From assembly GCF_037975245.1 (NCBI RefSeq), contig NC_092583.1:2194764-2258763 (forward strand): 64,000 nt of DNA, written 5' to 3'. Shown in pieces: positions 12,364 to 24,225 of this stretch (positions within the stretch are counted from its first letter, which is position 1; each line of letters starts with the position of its first letter). Origin of the DNA: Apostichopus japonicus (Eukaryota; Echinodermata; Holothuroidea; Aspidochirotida; Stichopodidae). The translations under genes and the position numbers were made by a program. The notes beneath the pieces were generated by a model. The model saw only the letters and a program-made list of their open reading frames with translations. It made no database searches and was not told the origin of the DNA.

Positions 12364-13648
12364 GTAAAATTGGTTGTAAGAGATCTGCACATGAATAGAA
12401 AAGGTGATTTTTCATAAATGTGAGTAAAATTAAATCAATCTTGCAGTAACACATGCATGTTTATGATATCTTGGCTGCACATTCCTAAACATGCGACATT
12501 CTGGTCGTTAGTTCCGACAATTTTGGCTCAATGTGCGTTATATAGCTTTCTAGTGAAATATTATTAGTATTATCGAGAGGTATTATGGTGATCTCTTCCT
12601 GGAAATTGTGACTTTAACTACCTGTATGTATTCATGCAGCCTCCCTGCCGTGACATATGGCCATAGATGAGTGCAAACAGCTGGTAGGGAAGAACTAGTG
12701 TAATGTACTTAGCAATTTATGTACAAATTTTTGCATGTTTAGCTTGTATTATAAACCTGTGTTCTGCCTGTACAATGTCCTTCACCAAAAGGTGATAAAT
12801 TTGTATCTTGTGCCATGTGGTTTGCCATACATAGATGTAATAATATTTGAAATATATAGCCATTTTAGAAAGTCTGTTGTGGTGACTGTAGGTGTTTCTT
12901 CAAAGAAAGGAATTTTACGCGTTAATATGAGTCACATCCAGCATTGTGTAAACAATATTTACAACTATAGCGCAAACAAGATGGTTAACAGAAGGTGGAA
13001 TTTATTTCTCTGGTGTAGTAAAAGTAAAGACTTAATACATAAAGATATTACCTGTGTAGATAGTCGGTTAACTTAAAGGTAGTCTGTACAGGCCCCAAAA
13101 TTATAGCATGCTCTAAATTGCTAGAAGTTTTCAAAAAGTACTTTCCTCAAGGTCTTTACTCTCCAAATAGTTCTCAGATATTCTACGTGAACACACAAGA
13201 TGTTTGAATGTCCCAGTGAGGTAACATTCCTCCAGGGTGATAGCAAAAAAAATAGTTTAAAAATTAGTTTTAAAACCAAACTTGCCCATATTTGTAAAAT
13301 CTGGCATATTTTGAGGCCAATATGGCGTCTCTTTAATGTTATGGTGAAACAATTCTAAGCAATTTTCTACAAATTTATTTCAGAGAAGGCTTTCACTGTG
13401 AATGATGTAAACGTGAAGTACACACTGACTTTTAGAATCAAGTGACAAGTAGGAAGCAAATTCACCCTTTGAGAAATCCTTGATCCGCCAATGTAATGCG
13501 TATATTGCTAGAGTATTAACTGCATAATGTAATTTACATATCCACTATTGTTTCTGTTAAAGCTTCAATGTTAAAGTATCTTACAACAAGTCACCCATGT
13601 TTATGATAGTCTAAGAATCATACGTTTTTCCTCTCTGTTGCCATGCAG

Positions 13649-13831
13649 TTATGACGCCATGTGGCCCGAGTACAAATCCATGAGCGATCATGTGACCAAG
13701 GCCAACCAGATCAGGGTCCGGGTCCGTACCAACGATATCCCAAGATGGAATCGTGTCCTCTTGAAATCTCAGAAGAAGAGTAATAGCGCCCTCTTGGAAT
13801 GGATGCTTCAACTGGCGGAAGCAAAATTAGA
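13649..13831 (+). CDS. zinc-finger gene, exon with unrecognised N-terminal segment
   Basis: The exon is bounded by acceptor TTGCCATGCAG and donor AGA|GTAAGC. It encodes 60 residues beginning YDAMWPEYKSMSDHV and ending LLEWMLQLAEAKL, mixed charged and hydrophobic with likely helices. The last two bases (GA) plus the first base of the next exon make Asp. This segment does not match a domain I know and may be a conserved protein-interaction helix bundle. Confidence 0.75.
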
Positions 13832-16800
13832 GTAAGCTTGAGAAAAAGCCGATTCATCTGTTTCACAAAATGTCATGCGTGCCCCCTTGTTTGGTCCTGT
13901 AGGATTACGAGACAGACTCTAACAGCGAGAGCTTGAATTTTTGGGGGAGTCACAAACGATGTCCTTTCTTACTACATTTGTGTAGAACAAGTTCCCATGT
14001 TTAGCCTTCTGTTATTTAAATTGAGCCATTTTGGAAGACAGTCTGAACAGTTTTGTGGTTGTATAATTACGTAAGAGTAGTTTTATTACGTTAGTATGAG
14101 GTTTGTCAATGAACATGCCATTCTTTGTGTCATTAGACTCATTATGTTAGGGGCTGATGTCATTATCTGATTGATAATGTCATTATCTCATATGGTTGTG
14201 TCGTTACATGTGTCACTATGCGAGAATATTGTTATTACATGGTGGGATGTGTCATTCAACATATCATTGTTTTGTGTCATTTTGTTAAAGGCCTTGCTAT
14301 GATGTTATTGGTTTTGTCATAATCAGGCATAATAAAAAATAAAAAATAAAAATAATCAGGCATGAGCTTTTTCTGCGAATTCGCGGAATATCCGTGGCTT
14401 CTTTTCTACCTTGGGACAAAAACTATTATCCTAACACACTGTAGCATTATCAAACTGCAGCCTATACCGCAATTTTTTGCAAAGTTCTGTGATTTTTTTC
14501 TTACCCCAGGCTCATCCCTGCATAATCTTATGGTTGTGTCGTTACATTACTGTTTGTGCTATTATGTAAGAGTAGTGTTATTACATGGTTGGGTGTGTCA
14601 TTGACAAGTCATTGTTTATGGCATTCTGTTAGGAAGCTAGGCCATTTTTTAGTTAGATGTGTCCCTTCTCATTTAGTTCTCTTTTTTTCTTGCAGTCTCG
14701 ATCCAGAAGAGAGTAGACAGGAGTGGGAGGAAGCTCTGCAAAAGAAGACGGATTGCTTTGAAGCCGAAGAAGATAAGGATGAGGAGAGTGATAACGACGA
14801 GAGCAAGCGGTCAAAGAGGAGGAGTAGTGGCGGTGACAGAGATGCAGGAAATGGGAATATTCCCGACTCTACGGAAAGCAACAACTCTGAGAATGAGAGG
14901 TTGAGCAACGGTCCTGATAATCATATACACGAGACTCTGAACACTAGTAAGAATCTTTGGATCTTTGAAACATCCACCGAGCAGCAGGATGATCCCTGCG
15001 GTCCTGTCCAAGAGACGGGAGCAGCTAATTCTTCATGCCGAGATTCCGAGAGAGGAAAAAACAGGGCCGCAGAGGAGCAGATTTCTACTGAGAGGTTGTC
15101 TTCGATTCCTAGAATGGTAGAGGAGCAGATAACGGTAGAGAAGAAGGGTTCGAATGCACCGATCAGGAAACGTTTCAGACTGCGTGTGTCATCATCGACC
15201 ACCAGTCCCAGCGAAGTCGTCAGTGAGGGCACTCCACTGGTGTTCCGAGAACCACCGAAGTTTAGGAGGAAGCTGGAAAAGACGGTGAGCAGAGTGTCAT
15301 CTCCATCGCAACCGATGAATCTCAGGTCTCGTGAGAGAAACACCACCAGCACCACCACGACAACCCCTGTACCAGGAAGCCAGAAACCGAGGAGGAATAA
15401 CAAGGTGTGAATAAAACCAGTCGCTTATGGTCTCTCTATATAAAGTCAAGCAGTATTTAAGATTTGGTGGAATTTTTATGAATGCTCTAGGATATTGTCA
15501 TAGTATTTGACCTGAAAATGGGTTCGTACTTTCTTTTTACGATATCATTATCCGTAGAAGAAGAATAATCTTTCTACCAAAAAAAGTATATAATTTTTGA
15601 TATATATAATTCCATCAAATATGAATATTTGATGGAATTGTAACTATGTACAGAGCAGCAAGAATATATCATTAAAGTCAAACTTTTGGAAGAGCATTTG
15701 CCAAGACGATATCACAGACCACCGACTGTGATATATTTCCTTCAAGTCAGAGTCAAAGAGGGTTTAGGCAATCAAAATAGGTTTGATTCTATCAACCATA
15801 TCATAAGTTAGGGAAGAGATGTTGAGATGGAGCTTTCAAATTGCCGATTTGAAATATTGTTTCTATCTTACTAAAATATCATTTATCCTACTCCACCTTC
15901 GGCCATTTTTGACTTAAGTGAGTAGTACAAATTGCTGATTCTCGTGCCTGGTGAGAGGTCTTTCTACAACATAAAATGTATCTAGCTGCAGTAATTCTGA
16001 AGTCCACTCAGGAAACTGTGGAACCAGATGTGTTTAACTCCCACTAGCCATGACCTTGATTATTTGGATACAAACAAAGTCGCATTTTGGCCACTTTTTC
16101 CAGACGATGGGTCTCGGCCAGGCCCAAAAATGGCTCCCCAGGCTTTCATAGTGGGTTGCAAAACAGGTAGCAGGGAGGAAAATATGATCTGTAAACAATC
16201 TTTCCAATGGAGACTCCCTGTCACACAGTGAACTCTGCATGTGCTGTTTCTTCCAAACTTTTAAGTCACTGTGCAATCAATCAGTCGATATGTAGCTTTA
16301 TCATTGACAACCAGGGAGTCAGTAACCAGTGATTTTAAGGCCCTAGAAATTTACCGGCCACGGCTAGGTGAGGGAGGTGTTGTTCTAAAGATGACTTTTA
16401 GGCCTCAAATTAATTGTGGTATGTGGTAGACCATTAAGTTTATACCAACAGCATTGACTCAAATGAAATTGGTTTCTATTCCATATTCTACACTTTATAC
16501 ATGTATGTTCCCAGAGCAAGCCTGGCCCTGGGACCCCTGTGTCCATTTGTAATTGGCCCTTTCCTCATTCCCCTTTCATTTTGGTCTTTTACAGAGCAAA
16601 GTCAGTACAATCACTCCAGTTGAGAACAGACCAAAAGAGAAAACTGTCGAAGCGCAACAAAATAGGGATGAAAACCCAACAGGTCCCGCTACGGACGAAC
16701 CTGCGAGGCTGACCAAGAGAACGGCGAGGAAGAGAGAGGTCAAGGGTCAGAAGAGTGGTCCGTTCGTGTGCTCTCACTGCCCCCGCGTGTTCAACAATGC

Positions 16801-19363
16801 CACCTCGCACGGCAGGCACGAGAAAGCCCACACCAAGCAGACGGAATATATCTGCAGCTACTGCGACAAGAAATTCAGCACGGGGGGTTCGCTGTGGCAC
16901 CACAAGAAATCCCAGCACGAAGAGAAACACTTGAAATGTTCCCACTGCGACGAGAGATTTGCAGTGGAGAGATTCCTGAAGCTGCACATGAGGCGGCATA
17001 CCGGGGAGAAGCCGTACAAATGCAAGACGTGCGACGCCCAGTTTGCCCTGGCCTCCACCCTGCGAAACCACCAGGCTACCCACTCAGCTCTCAAGCCGTT
17101 CCTCTGCGACACGTGTGGAGTGTCCTTCAGGAGAAAGGACAACTTAGAGCATCATATCGAGAGACGTCACAAACGCTCCAGAGACTATTCATGCAATCTA
17201 TGTCATAAATCGTTTTCAGTACAGTCTACTCTGGATAACCATAAAATCCATCACGAGAATAAGGAACACGGCTTGAAACCGTACAAGTGCGATCTATGCG
17301 CAAAACACTTCACAACGCCGAACGGGCTTAAAAGTCACATGAGTCTGCACAAAATGAAGAAAGATCACGTCTGCGAGACTTGCGGGAAAGTGTTCAAAAT
17401 GAGGTATTATCTCACGAAGCATCAGGCGATACATTTAAAAGTCAAGCCGTTCCTGTGCAACGTATGCGATCGCCGTTTTGCGCAGAAATCAAACTTGGAT
17501 ATTCACATGAGGACCCACACCGGCGTTAAGCCATACGCCTGTAACCTCTGCGGCAAAAGTTTTTCACATAACGTCAGCCTCAAGGGACACACTTCAACCT
17601 GTCATGCTGAACCCGGCTCGAGTGCAGCTACGACGAAGACAAAGTCCACAAAGACTGGCAATGAGAGCAACCCCTCATATTTTGGGAAAGAACCGTCCAG
17701 AAAGAAACCCAAGAAGAATAAAGCGATAACCCAGGAACCAGGGAATCAAGTCCCTCTGGTCGAGGTGACTAACCAGAACTTTAATAACGAGCAACTCAAT
17801 CTTCACGCAAACACCGAGATTGCAAATCAGCCAGCTAATCGGGAGGGGGAAGAAGACATGATTGAGACTGATCCATTAGCGGGTAGAGGACCTCTCGGAG
17901 AGACCCCGGGGGAAGTAGCCAAAGAAGCTATCCATGATGCACTGAAGGATAACTTGGTGATCGATGAGCAGCCAGCACCGCATTACAGCCACGCGGAGAA
18001 TCAGTCCTTACCGCCGGGGTTCCATAACGTGATGTCGGGGAGCTGCCCCGTCTCCAACCTCCGTAGCTCTGTCATAGGCATCGAGCAGGAAGTCCCTTAT
18101 AACATCCAGGCCATGATGACCGGTAGTCACATCTCAGAGAAGGGCCAATACGTGGTTTTGCCGTCTCCTTCGATGGGCAGAGATACTCCTCAACCACTTG
18201 CCAGACCTGAACACTCCATGAGTCATATGAATAACGTGGAAACGCCATCTTCGCCTCCCATTCATCTGGGACATCCAATGCAATCCGATTTGCGCCCGGG
18301 TTATCCTGGCGTGCCACACCAAGTACTTCACCCGGGTAACATCGGAGCCTACACCCGCCACGTACATCCGTTAGTCCCCCCATCACCGCTGACCCAACAG
18401 ACCGGCAACGTCTCGCCGATAATACACCAGGATGATAATCTCACGCAGAGGACGGTGGAGGTCCATCCTTCGGTCGACCAGCCGAGGCTCAGCCAATCCT
18501 TGGCTAATCCATCGCCCAGTGGGAACCTTTCACCCCAGTCGATAGTCCCACAGCCGGATCCGGTGTCTCCACTCCCGTCTAACCTGCAAGTTGAAAACGT
18601 CTTTCATCAAACACAACCCAGCTATTCGCAGAACATTAACTTCATTCCTACTTTCCACCCTCAGCCCCAACCTCTGACGATATCTGCTCAGACGGCCTCC
18701 CTGCTTCCGAACGTGATTCGCAAGGAGCAGCCCCTCTTGGTCGAGAACTTGGCCATGATACCGTTTCGTGCCATAGCCCCAGAGACGGCGGCCCAGATGG
18801 TCCAGGACTCTCGTTTCAATCCACAGAACAGCAACCTGACCAGTAATCAGCCCGTCCACTTGCCGCTCCGCTACATCGAATACTCACAGACCCCGGTGCA
18901 GACCTCTCAGTCGGCTCGTCCCGAGAGCCAACCGCCATCGGCCGCGACGGCTCATTTCAGTAAAGCGCAGTCCAACCTCCCTAGTCGTATGACCTCGGCC
19001 CTCCAGCAGAGCTTTGCCTACACCACGAGCTTCGCATCCGTGGGGAACCTAGAGCAAGTTCGCAGCGCCTCGTCGTACAGCAGTGCACAAGGTCAGAGGT
19101 CGCCGGGCTTTGTCAACGTTACCCAGATAGACAACGTCAAGGACGTGAGCGACGAGGTCTTGGGGGTGGAGGGAGGATGGAAGCAGCCGGAGACAAGATG
19201 GGATTCGTCTCATCTACATCAGATACCCGGAACAGCGCAGGGGAACATCTCTCAACAAATCCACCGGCAACTCATGTCGGAGTTTTCCCGAAAGATGATC
19301 CCGCTTCATTCGACTGCGTCCTCCGGATCAGAGCAACCGGTTTGGAATTCACCAAACAGCTGA
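13649..19363 (+). CDS. C2H2 zinc-finger protein, ten fingers (5' end missing)
   Basis: Three exons join in phase (13649-13831, 14696-15404, 16595-19363) to give about 1219 residues ending at TGA 19361-19363. The order is: a 60-residue unrecognised N-terminal segment; an acidic, then basic, low-complexity segment; ten C2H2 fingers; and a long Pro/Gln/Ser-rich tail. C2H2 arrays of this size with TGEKPY-type linkers are nuclear sequence-specific DNA-binding proteins; that role is inferred from the family. No KRAB, BTB or SET/PR domain is visible in the part seen. The first exon(s) and start codon are unresolved because exon 13649 needs two bases from an earlier exon. It is convergent with the receptor kinase gene at 32540-62073. 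I do not recognise an orthologue, so no symbol is given. Confidence 0.85.
14696..15404 (+). CDS. zinc-finger gene, acidic/basic linker exon
   Basis: Acceptor TTTTTTTCTTGCAG precedes it and donor AACAAG|GTGTGA follows, a phase-0 end. It encodes 236 residues: an acidic run (EAEEDKDEESDNDESK) directly followed by a basic cluster (KRSKRRSS), then Ser/Thr/Asn/Glu-rich sequence, then further basic clusters (RKRFRLR, KFRRKLEK, QKPRRNNK) that could act as nuclear localisation signals. It is predicted to be largely disordered. If the donor were not used, translation would stop two codons later (V, then TGA). Confidence 0.8.
15608..15639. repeat. perfect 32-bp hairpin in a zinc-finger gene intron
   Basis: Two 15-bp perfectly complementary arms (starting AATTCCATCAAATAT) are separated by 2 bases. 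It lies about 200 bp past the exon 14696-15404 donor. It could be a small foldback insertion or a structured intronic RNA element. No mature-miRNA-like precursor length is present. Confidence 0.8.
16595..19363 (+). CDS. zinc-finger gene, terminal exon with ten C2H2 fingers
   Basis: Acceptor TCTTTTACAG precedes phase-0 SKVSTITPVEN. The exon encodes 922 residues. Ten C-x2-C-x12-H-x3/4-H fingers run from about residue 59 to 337 (nt 16769-17605). Linkers are TGEKPYK between fingers 3 and 4 and TGVKPYA between fingers 9 and 10; the other linkers diverge, for example NKEHGLKPYK before finger 7. Fingers 2, 5 and 10 have the longer H-x4-H spacing. A basic cluster (SRKKPKKNK) follows, then about 550 residues rich in Pro, Ser, Gln and His with no domain, typical of an activation or interaction tail. 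All ten fingers keep their four metal ligands. Confidence 0.92.
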   Translation, partial: SKVSTITPVENRPKEKTVEAQQNRDENPTGPATDEPARLTKRTARKREVKGQKSGPFVCSHCPRVFNNATSHGRHEKAHTKQTEYICSYCDKKFSTGGSLWHHKKSQHEEKHLKCSHCDERFAVERFLKLHMRRHTGEKPYKCKTCDAQFALASTLRNHQATHSALKPFLCDTCGVSFRRKDNLEHHIERRHKRSRDYSCNLCHKSFSVQSTLDNHKIHHENKEHGLKPYKCDLCAKHFTTPNGLKSHMSLHKMKKDHVCETCGKVFKMRYYLTKHQAIHLKVKPFLCNVCDRRFAQKSNLDIHMRTHTGVKPYACNLCGKSFSHNVSLKGHTSTCHAEPGSSAATTKTKSTKTGNESNPSYFGKEPSRKKPKKNKAITQEPGNQVPLVEVTNQNFNNEQLNLHANTEIANQPANREGEEDMIETDPLAGRGPLGETPGEVAKEAIHDALKDNLVIDEQPAPHYSHAENQSLPPGFHNVMSGSCPVSNLRSSVIGIEQEVPYNIQAMMTGSHISEKGQYVVLPSPSMGRDTPQPLARPEHSMSHMNNVETPSSPPIHLGHPMQSDLRPGYPGVPHQVLHPGNIGAYTRHVHPLVPPSPLTQQTGNVSPIIHQDDNLTQRTVEVHPSVDQPRLSQSLANPSPSGNLSPQSIVPQPDPVSPLPSNLQVENVFHQTQPSYSQNINFIPTFHPQPQPLTISAQTASLLPNVIRKEQPLLVENLAMIPFRAIAPETAAQMVQDSRFNPQNSNLTSNQPVHLPLRYIEYSQTPVQTSQSARPESQPPSAATAHFSKAQSNLPSRMTSALQQSFAYTTSFASVGNLEQVRSASSYSSAQGQRSPGFVNVTQIDNVKDVSDEVLGVEGGWKQPETRWDSSHLHQIPGTAQGNISQQIHRQLMSEFSRKMIPLHSTASSGSEQPVWNSPNS

Positions 19364-19945
19364 ATTATTTTACCACCATCGAGAGATAGTGACAGACCCT
19401 TTTTTACGTTAAGCGATCCTCATTTTGGATATCGACATGGTGAATTGGGTTGGTACTCCACTCCAAACAAGCATCCTAAAAGATTGCTGCTAAATTATTG
19501 AAGGTGCAGTCATCTTTTTATAGTTGCAAATGGAAAACATCGAAGTACATTCAAGTGTTTTGACTAAAAGTAGAAGTAGAACCAATTCAATGAATGTGAA
19601 TTTGAATTTGGAAATTGAATTGAATTTGTGATATTGATCTTTAAGTGAAATAACTCTTTTTTATAGAAACTTTTGTCTATTATTTGTAATATACAGCTTT
19701 GCCTGCATCCCAATTGTAGTTTTCTTAACATTGATATCTAAGAATACAATTTTCAAGATGATACTTATATATACTTTTTTGTCTAAAGTAGCAGAATAAT
19801 ATGTATCATCTATGAATGCATTGAGAGTTTATACACATAACATAAGTTTGCTGGTCACAGTATCTTATCATTAATGTGTATTTAATGTTAATAAAAATAA
19901 AATAATAATACCATATATTAAAGTGCTGTTATCATGAAATAAAAC
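19364..19945 (+). promoter_or_regulatory. zinc-finger gene 3' UTR with two AATAAA signals
   Basis: AT-rich sequence follows the stop codon. Canonical AATAAA hexamers lie at 19890-19895 and 19938-19943, so the transcript probably ends near 19910-19970. The next element is a SINE starting after 20330. Confidence 0.55.
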
Positions 19946-20337
19946 ATGCTCGATAGCACTGTACAAAAGAACCAATACCTGGAATATAAAATTACCAAAC
20001 TTAAGTAAACCTAAAAGTAATAACAATGTTACAAGCAATAATAACAAAATGCTGGAGGGAGGGTGCCAGAGTGGGGCGGGGGAGGAGTCAGACCAGTGTT
20101 CCGGGCAAATTTTTAAGGATTTTCTTCTGCTTGTTCCTCAGACAAAGTTGAGACCATTTCAATCCTTTCTCTGTTCAATAGTGTAATACTGCCCTCTGTT
20201 TAATCATTGTTCCACCCCAGCTTTGAGCTACGGTTCTGCTGTGAAGGCCAAGAACTGTGATATCATTGTGTCAAAAATATGAAATATATTAAACTTAACT
20301 GGTATTATTTTACATATTTTATTATATCAGCTGTGTT

Positions 20338-20700
20338 TGTATGTATGTATGTATGTATGTATGTATGTATGTATGTATGTATGTATGTATGTATGTATGT
20401 ATGTATGTGTGTGTGTATGTATGTATGTATGTATGTATGTATGTATGTATGTATGTATGTATGTATGTATGTATATTAGATCCTCCTGCAAGCAGGAACT
20501 CGCGAAGAAGCCACATTGGCCTATCAAAGCGGCAAGCTGACCGAAGTCAGTCTGTTACATTCATATTTAACGTCCATGATTATGAATTGTCAATTGTCAA
20601 TAACTCTGAAACTGGACGACATACATTAATCTGGGAGTGACTCGAACCGGGGACCTTATGATTGAAAGGCACCGGCGTTAACCACTGAGCTAACACTCCT
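20338..20700 (-). mobile_element. tRNA-derived SINE with (TATG)n tail, copy 1
   Basis: Read on the minus strand, it begins with a tRNA-like head (about 20700-20633). The head carries an A-box (TAGCTCAGTGGTTAAC) and a B-box (GGTTCGAGTC). A body of about 160 bp follows, and the element ends in a long CATA/TATG microsatellite (20338-20475). The head and body match a second copy at 44412-44668. The tRNA acceptor and T stems do not pair, so the head is a relic promoter, not a working tRNA. Confidence 0.8.
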
Positions 20701-21145
20701 ATGGTTCCCCTTGAAAATTATTCCAGGTTGAACGTCAACCTTTACTTTGCTGCAATAATGTTACCAACCAAGTGAGAGGAGAAGATATAGTTGGAGTGGG
20801 GGAGGGGAGGGGGAGGGGTCAGATGGGCTACTTCAAGTTTGAACTTAAAAATACACCGTTATCCTTAGATGTAGGAGTTTGACTAGTACACTCAGAATAT
20901 AACTATTATTAAGACTTTCATTTCCTTCAGTAAACTTGTGGTAACACCACTGCAATATTACCTTATTATGTATATATAATGATAGCTGCCCTGTCTTTTG
21001 GAAGCTTACAATAAAGGAGAGAATTGCTCAATTATATAATATGTGTCTTATGTAATGTATAAATATGAATAACAAACCCTTGCCAACCAACCCAGCTGTG
21101 GAGAACACATTGTTTCAGTTGCAAAGTGTGAAGTGACGAAATAGC

Positions 21146-21733
21146 TTAAAGGATTGGTTCAGTTGTCATACATGTTTATGTAATATGAAAGAGGACAATA
21201 AAAGAAACACAATGGTGAAGAAAACTGTTCAAATATCATTTTCGATTAAAGAGATATTCAAGTGTAAAGTTTTATCAGATTGTGTAGAAACTGCTGAAAT
21301 CTGACTAGCTGTGATGTCACATCCTCACATTCCTGAAAAGTCTTAATTTTTTTCTCTAAATATGTTATGAGATATCATGACTTTCAAACAAAAGATATGT
21401 CAGGAGATCTCATATTTGTCAAAGGAAGTATTTGAGATAAAGCATCTGAAGAATTTTTGATTACATTATTTTCAAATGTGTTAAAGCATGTAAATAATTT
21501 TTAAAGAAATATATTCACAAATGTTAAGGAAGTGAGGATGTGATGTCACACCCTCACAGTAAGTCTTTCTACACCAGTCGTTTTCAAAGAAATTTTGGTA
21601 TCTTCAAAGTGTCATATCTCCTTAACAGAGCATGCTATCATGGTAGTTTCTTCACTGTTCTTTTTGTCTTTTTGTGCTCTTTCATACAAAATAGACATGT
21701 CAAACAGGTCATGACACCTGAACCAATCCTTTA
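21146..21733. mobile_element. foldback MITE with 16-bp terminal inverted repeats
   Basis: The ends are perfect inverted repeats: TAAAGGATTGGTTCAG at 21147-21162 and its complement at 21718-21733. An inner pair, TGTGATGTCACATCCTCAC (near 21308) and its near-complement (near 21533), makes the whole element an imperfect palindrome of about 590 bp. It has no coding capacity. The TA at the outer edge of each terminal repeat may be a TA target duplication (Tc1/mariner type); a degraded TTAA duplication (piggyBac type) cannot be excluded. Confidence 0.7.
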
Positions 21734-22865
21734 GTTATGCAGTGTTTTCAGCCAGATATGCTAGATGTTCACTGATAATGGTCGTCCATGCTCAAATTTC
21801 TACATGCATTTTACTGAAATTCTAAAGGTAATTAATACTCACACAGAAATGTGATTTGTTTATTTTAATAATCCCTCGTTGGTTAGGAGTACTTTGGAGG
21901 ATCAGTGCAGCCTCTAAGAGGGTTCAGGTTGAAGTAAAAACTGTTGTTAATTTAGCTGAAAAAGCCCAAACAGTATTTGCTACATTAAATAATTGTGAAC
22001 TTAGTCGAGTCCATATTTCGGCTTATACAACATTTGCAAGCACTAGTATAGTGTAACAGCACGGTAGGCTGTAAGCCTAAACCCATACCAAATAAAGAGT
22101 AGTAGTGGTATAGATCACCATAATGTCTCTGTCTTCTCAATCATGTCATAATATTTATTCATTGGGAATCATGTTGCATTGCAGGTAGATTGGAACTGAT
22201 CCTTAATCATGCATATCTTGTCAATCACAATATGACTGACAACTAGGCTTCGCTGAACAAAGAAACCAAACGCTGCAAAATCCTTCATAATGTTTATAGA
22301 TCTGAAGATTTTGTCTCCTTTAAAACAAAGGGGGAGAATACAAATTTGTGTCTGTGCAATTTTTACTGTAGCCAGTAGGCGTACAGTTGAAGATAATAAT
22401 ATAATTATAATAATAATATAATAAGTATATAAGTATATTTTTATGGGACTGGTTGGCGCGGGCACAGACACTAGCCGAGAGCGTTAAACACTTAAAACTT
22501 TACACATAGTTGGTTTTACGATTTGTTGTTGTGTCTCTATACACGCCCAACCATACAAAATTAGGAAGTCATTTCAAAGTGTTAATGTCAGTGGTTATGC
22601 AAGATTCATAGCTACGGATTAGACTTTTAGGTTTCTTCTTGTCTGCAAACAACTGTCTATGTTATACATGTCTCTTAGTAGTTCAAACCTGAAAGCGGGC
22701 AGGCCGCTGTAGGGGCCTGCATATTTTTAGGCCCACGACCCAGAACCTTCTATTAGGTGACCGAGTCATGGTCCACCAGACCCTACCCGGCCCCACTGAA
22801 TCCACGCTGGGAATATATGAAAGCTAGCTTGAACTAAGAACATGATGTTCAAATATATTAGGGTG

Positions 22866-22917
22866 TCCGCATATACAGCGGGAGGCCCCGGGTTCGAACC
22901 CCAGTGAAGGCTGGAAG
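22866..22917 (+). repeat. truncated tRNA-like fragment related to the tandem array
   Basis: It holds AGGGTGTCCGC, GCGGGAGGCC, a good B-box (GGGTTCGAACCCC) and AAGGCTGGAAGTT. It matches the D-stem to 3' end of the tRNA-like module repeated in 23307-25835 but lacks the 5' half. A (TA)n tract starts right after it. Confidence 0.7.
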
Positions 22918-23222
<305 letters not shown>

Positions 23223-23480
23223 GTAGAAAAATAGTAAAGTTTGCTAGTGCTAATGATAAAGAAGCACTGATATCGATCGTCTTAAATCCGAAAATAGACT
23301 AATTTTCCGGCTTTAGGAATCACAAATGATTTTCGAGTTGGATAGCATCATGTTTGATCTCTAGAGTAGGGCAAAATATGTCACCAAAAACAGAACTAGT
23401 ATTGTTCGATATAGGTGACAAACGCCTACAGTGGAATTACGATCTTCCTTACCGGTTTCGAACCTCTGGACATACAATCA

Positions 23481-23553
23481 GCGTCCATAGCCTAGTGGTT
23501 AGGGTGTCCGCGTACAGAGCGGGAGGCCCGTGGTTCGAATCCCGGTGGAGGCT
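23481..23553 (+). tRNA. tRNA-like gene, unit 1 (apparent anticodon ACA)
   Basis: Folds as a cloverleaf. The acceptor stem GCGTCCA/TGGAGGC has one mismatch. The D stem GCCT/GGGT encloses AGTGGTTA. The anticodon stem TCCGC/GCGGG encloses GTACAGA, so the apparent anticodon is ACA (Cys). The T loop TTCGAAT has a stem CGTGG/CCCGG with two mismatches. A-box and B-box positions are intact. A TTTTT run 5 nt downstream could terminate RNA polymerase III. The weak T stem and the unusual ACA anticodon (animal Cys tRNAs normally use GCA) argue for a tRNA-derived module rather than a working tRNA. Confidence 0.45.
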
Positions 23554-23852
23554 GAAAGTTTTTCACTGTTCTTGATTTTCCAACTCATTACGATTTTCAT
23601 TTATATATATTCATTTGCCTTTGTCGTTTACCTCCATTGCATTAACATAAAGTCTGTTCAAAGTATCTCTTTCGAGATCCGGCTTTAGGAATCACAAATG
23701 ATTTTCGAGTTGGATAGCATCATGTTTGATCTCTAGAGTAGGGCAAAATATGTCACCAAAAACAGAACTAGTATTGTTCGATATAGGTGACAAACGCCTA
23801 CAGTGGAATTACGATCTTCCTTACCGGTTTCGAACCTCTGGACATACAATCA

Positions 23853-23925
23853 GCGTCCATAGCCTAGTGGTTAGGGTGTCCGCGTACAGAGCGGGAGGCC
23901 CGTGGTTCGAATCCCGGTGGAGGCT
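23853..23925 (+). tRNA. tRNA-like gene, unit 2
   Basis: Sequence identical to unit 1 across the cloverleaf, followed by TTTTTT. Confidence 0.45.
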
Positions 23926-24225
23926 GAAAGTTTTTTCACTGTTCTTGATTTTCCAACTCATTACGATTTTCATTTATATATATTCATTTGCCTTTGTCGC
24001 TTACCTCCATTGCATTAACATAAAGTCTGTTCAAAGTATCTCTTTCGAGATCCGGCTTTAGGAATCACAAATGATTTTCGAGTTGGATAGCATCATGTTT
24101 GATCTCTAGAGTAGTGCAAAATATGTCACCAAAAACAGAACTAGTATTGTTCGATATAGGTGACAAACGCCTACAGTGGAATTACGATCTTCCTTACCGG
24201 TTTCGAACCTCTGGACATACAATCA

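Noticed and set aside
14921-15403. 160-codon minus-strand frame
   Set aside because: Antisense shadow of a well-supported zinc-finger gene exon.
20279-20640. MYVC-repeat frames
   Set aside because: Translation of the (TATG)n tail of a SINE.
20633-20700. Functional tRNA gene on the minus strand
   Set aside because: A- and B-boxes are present but acceptor and T stems do not pair, and the body and tail are those of a SINE.
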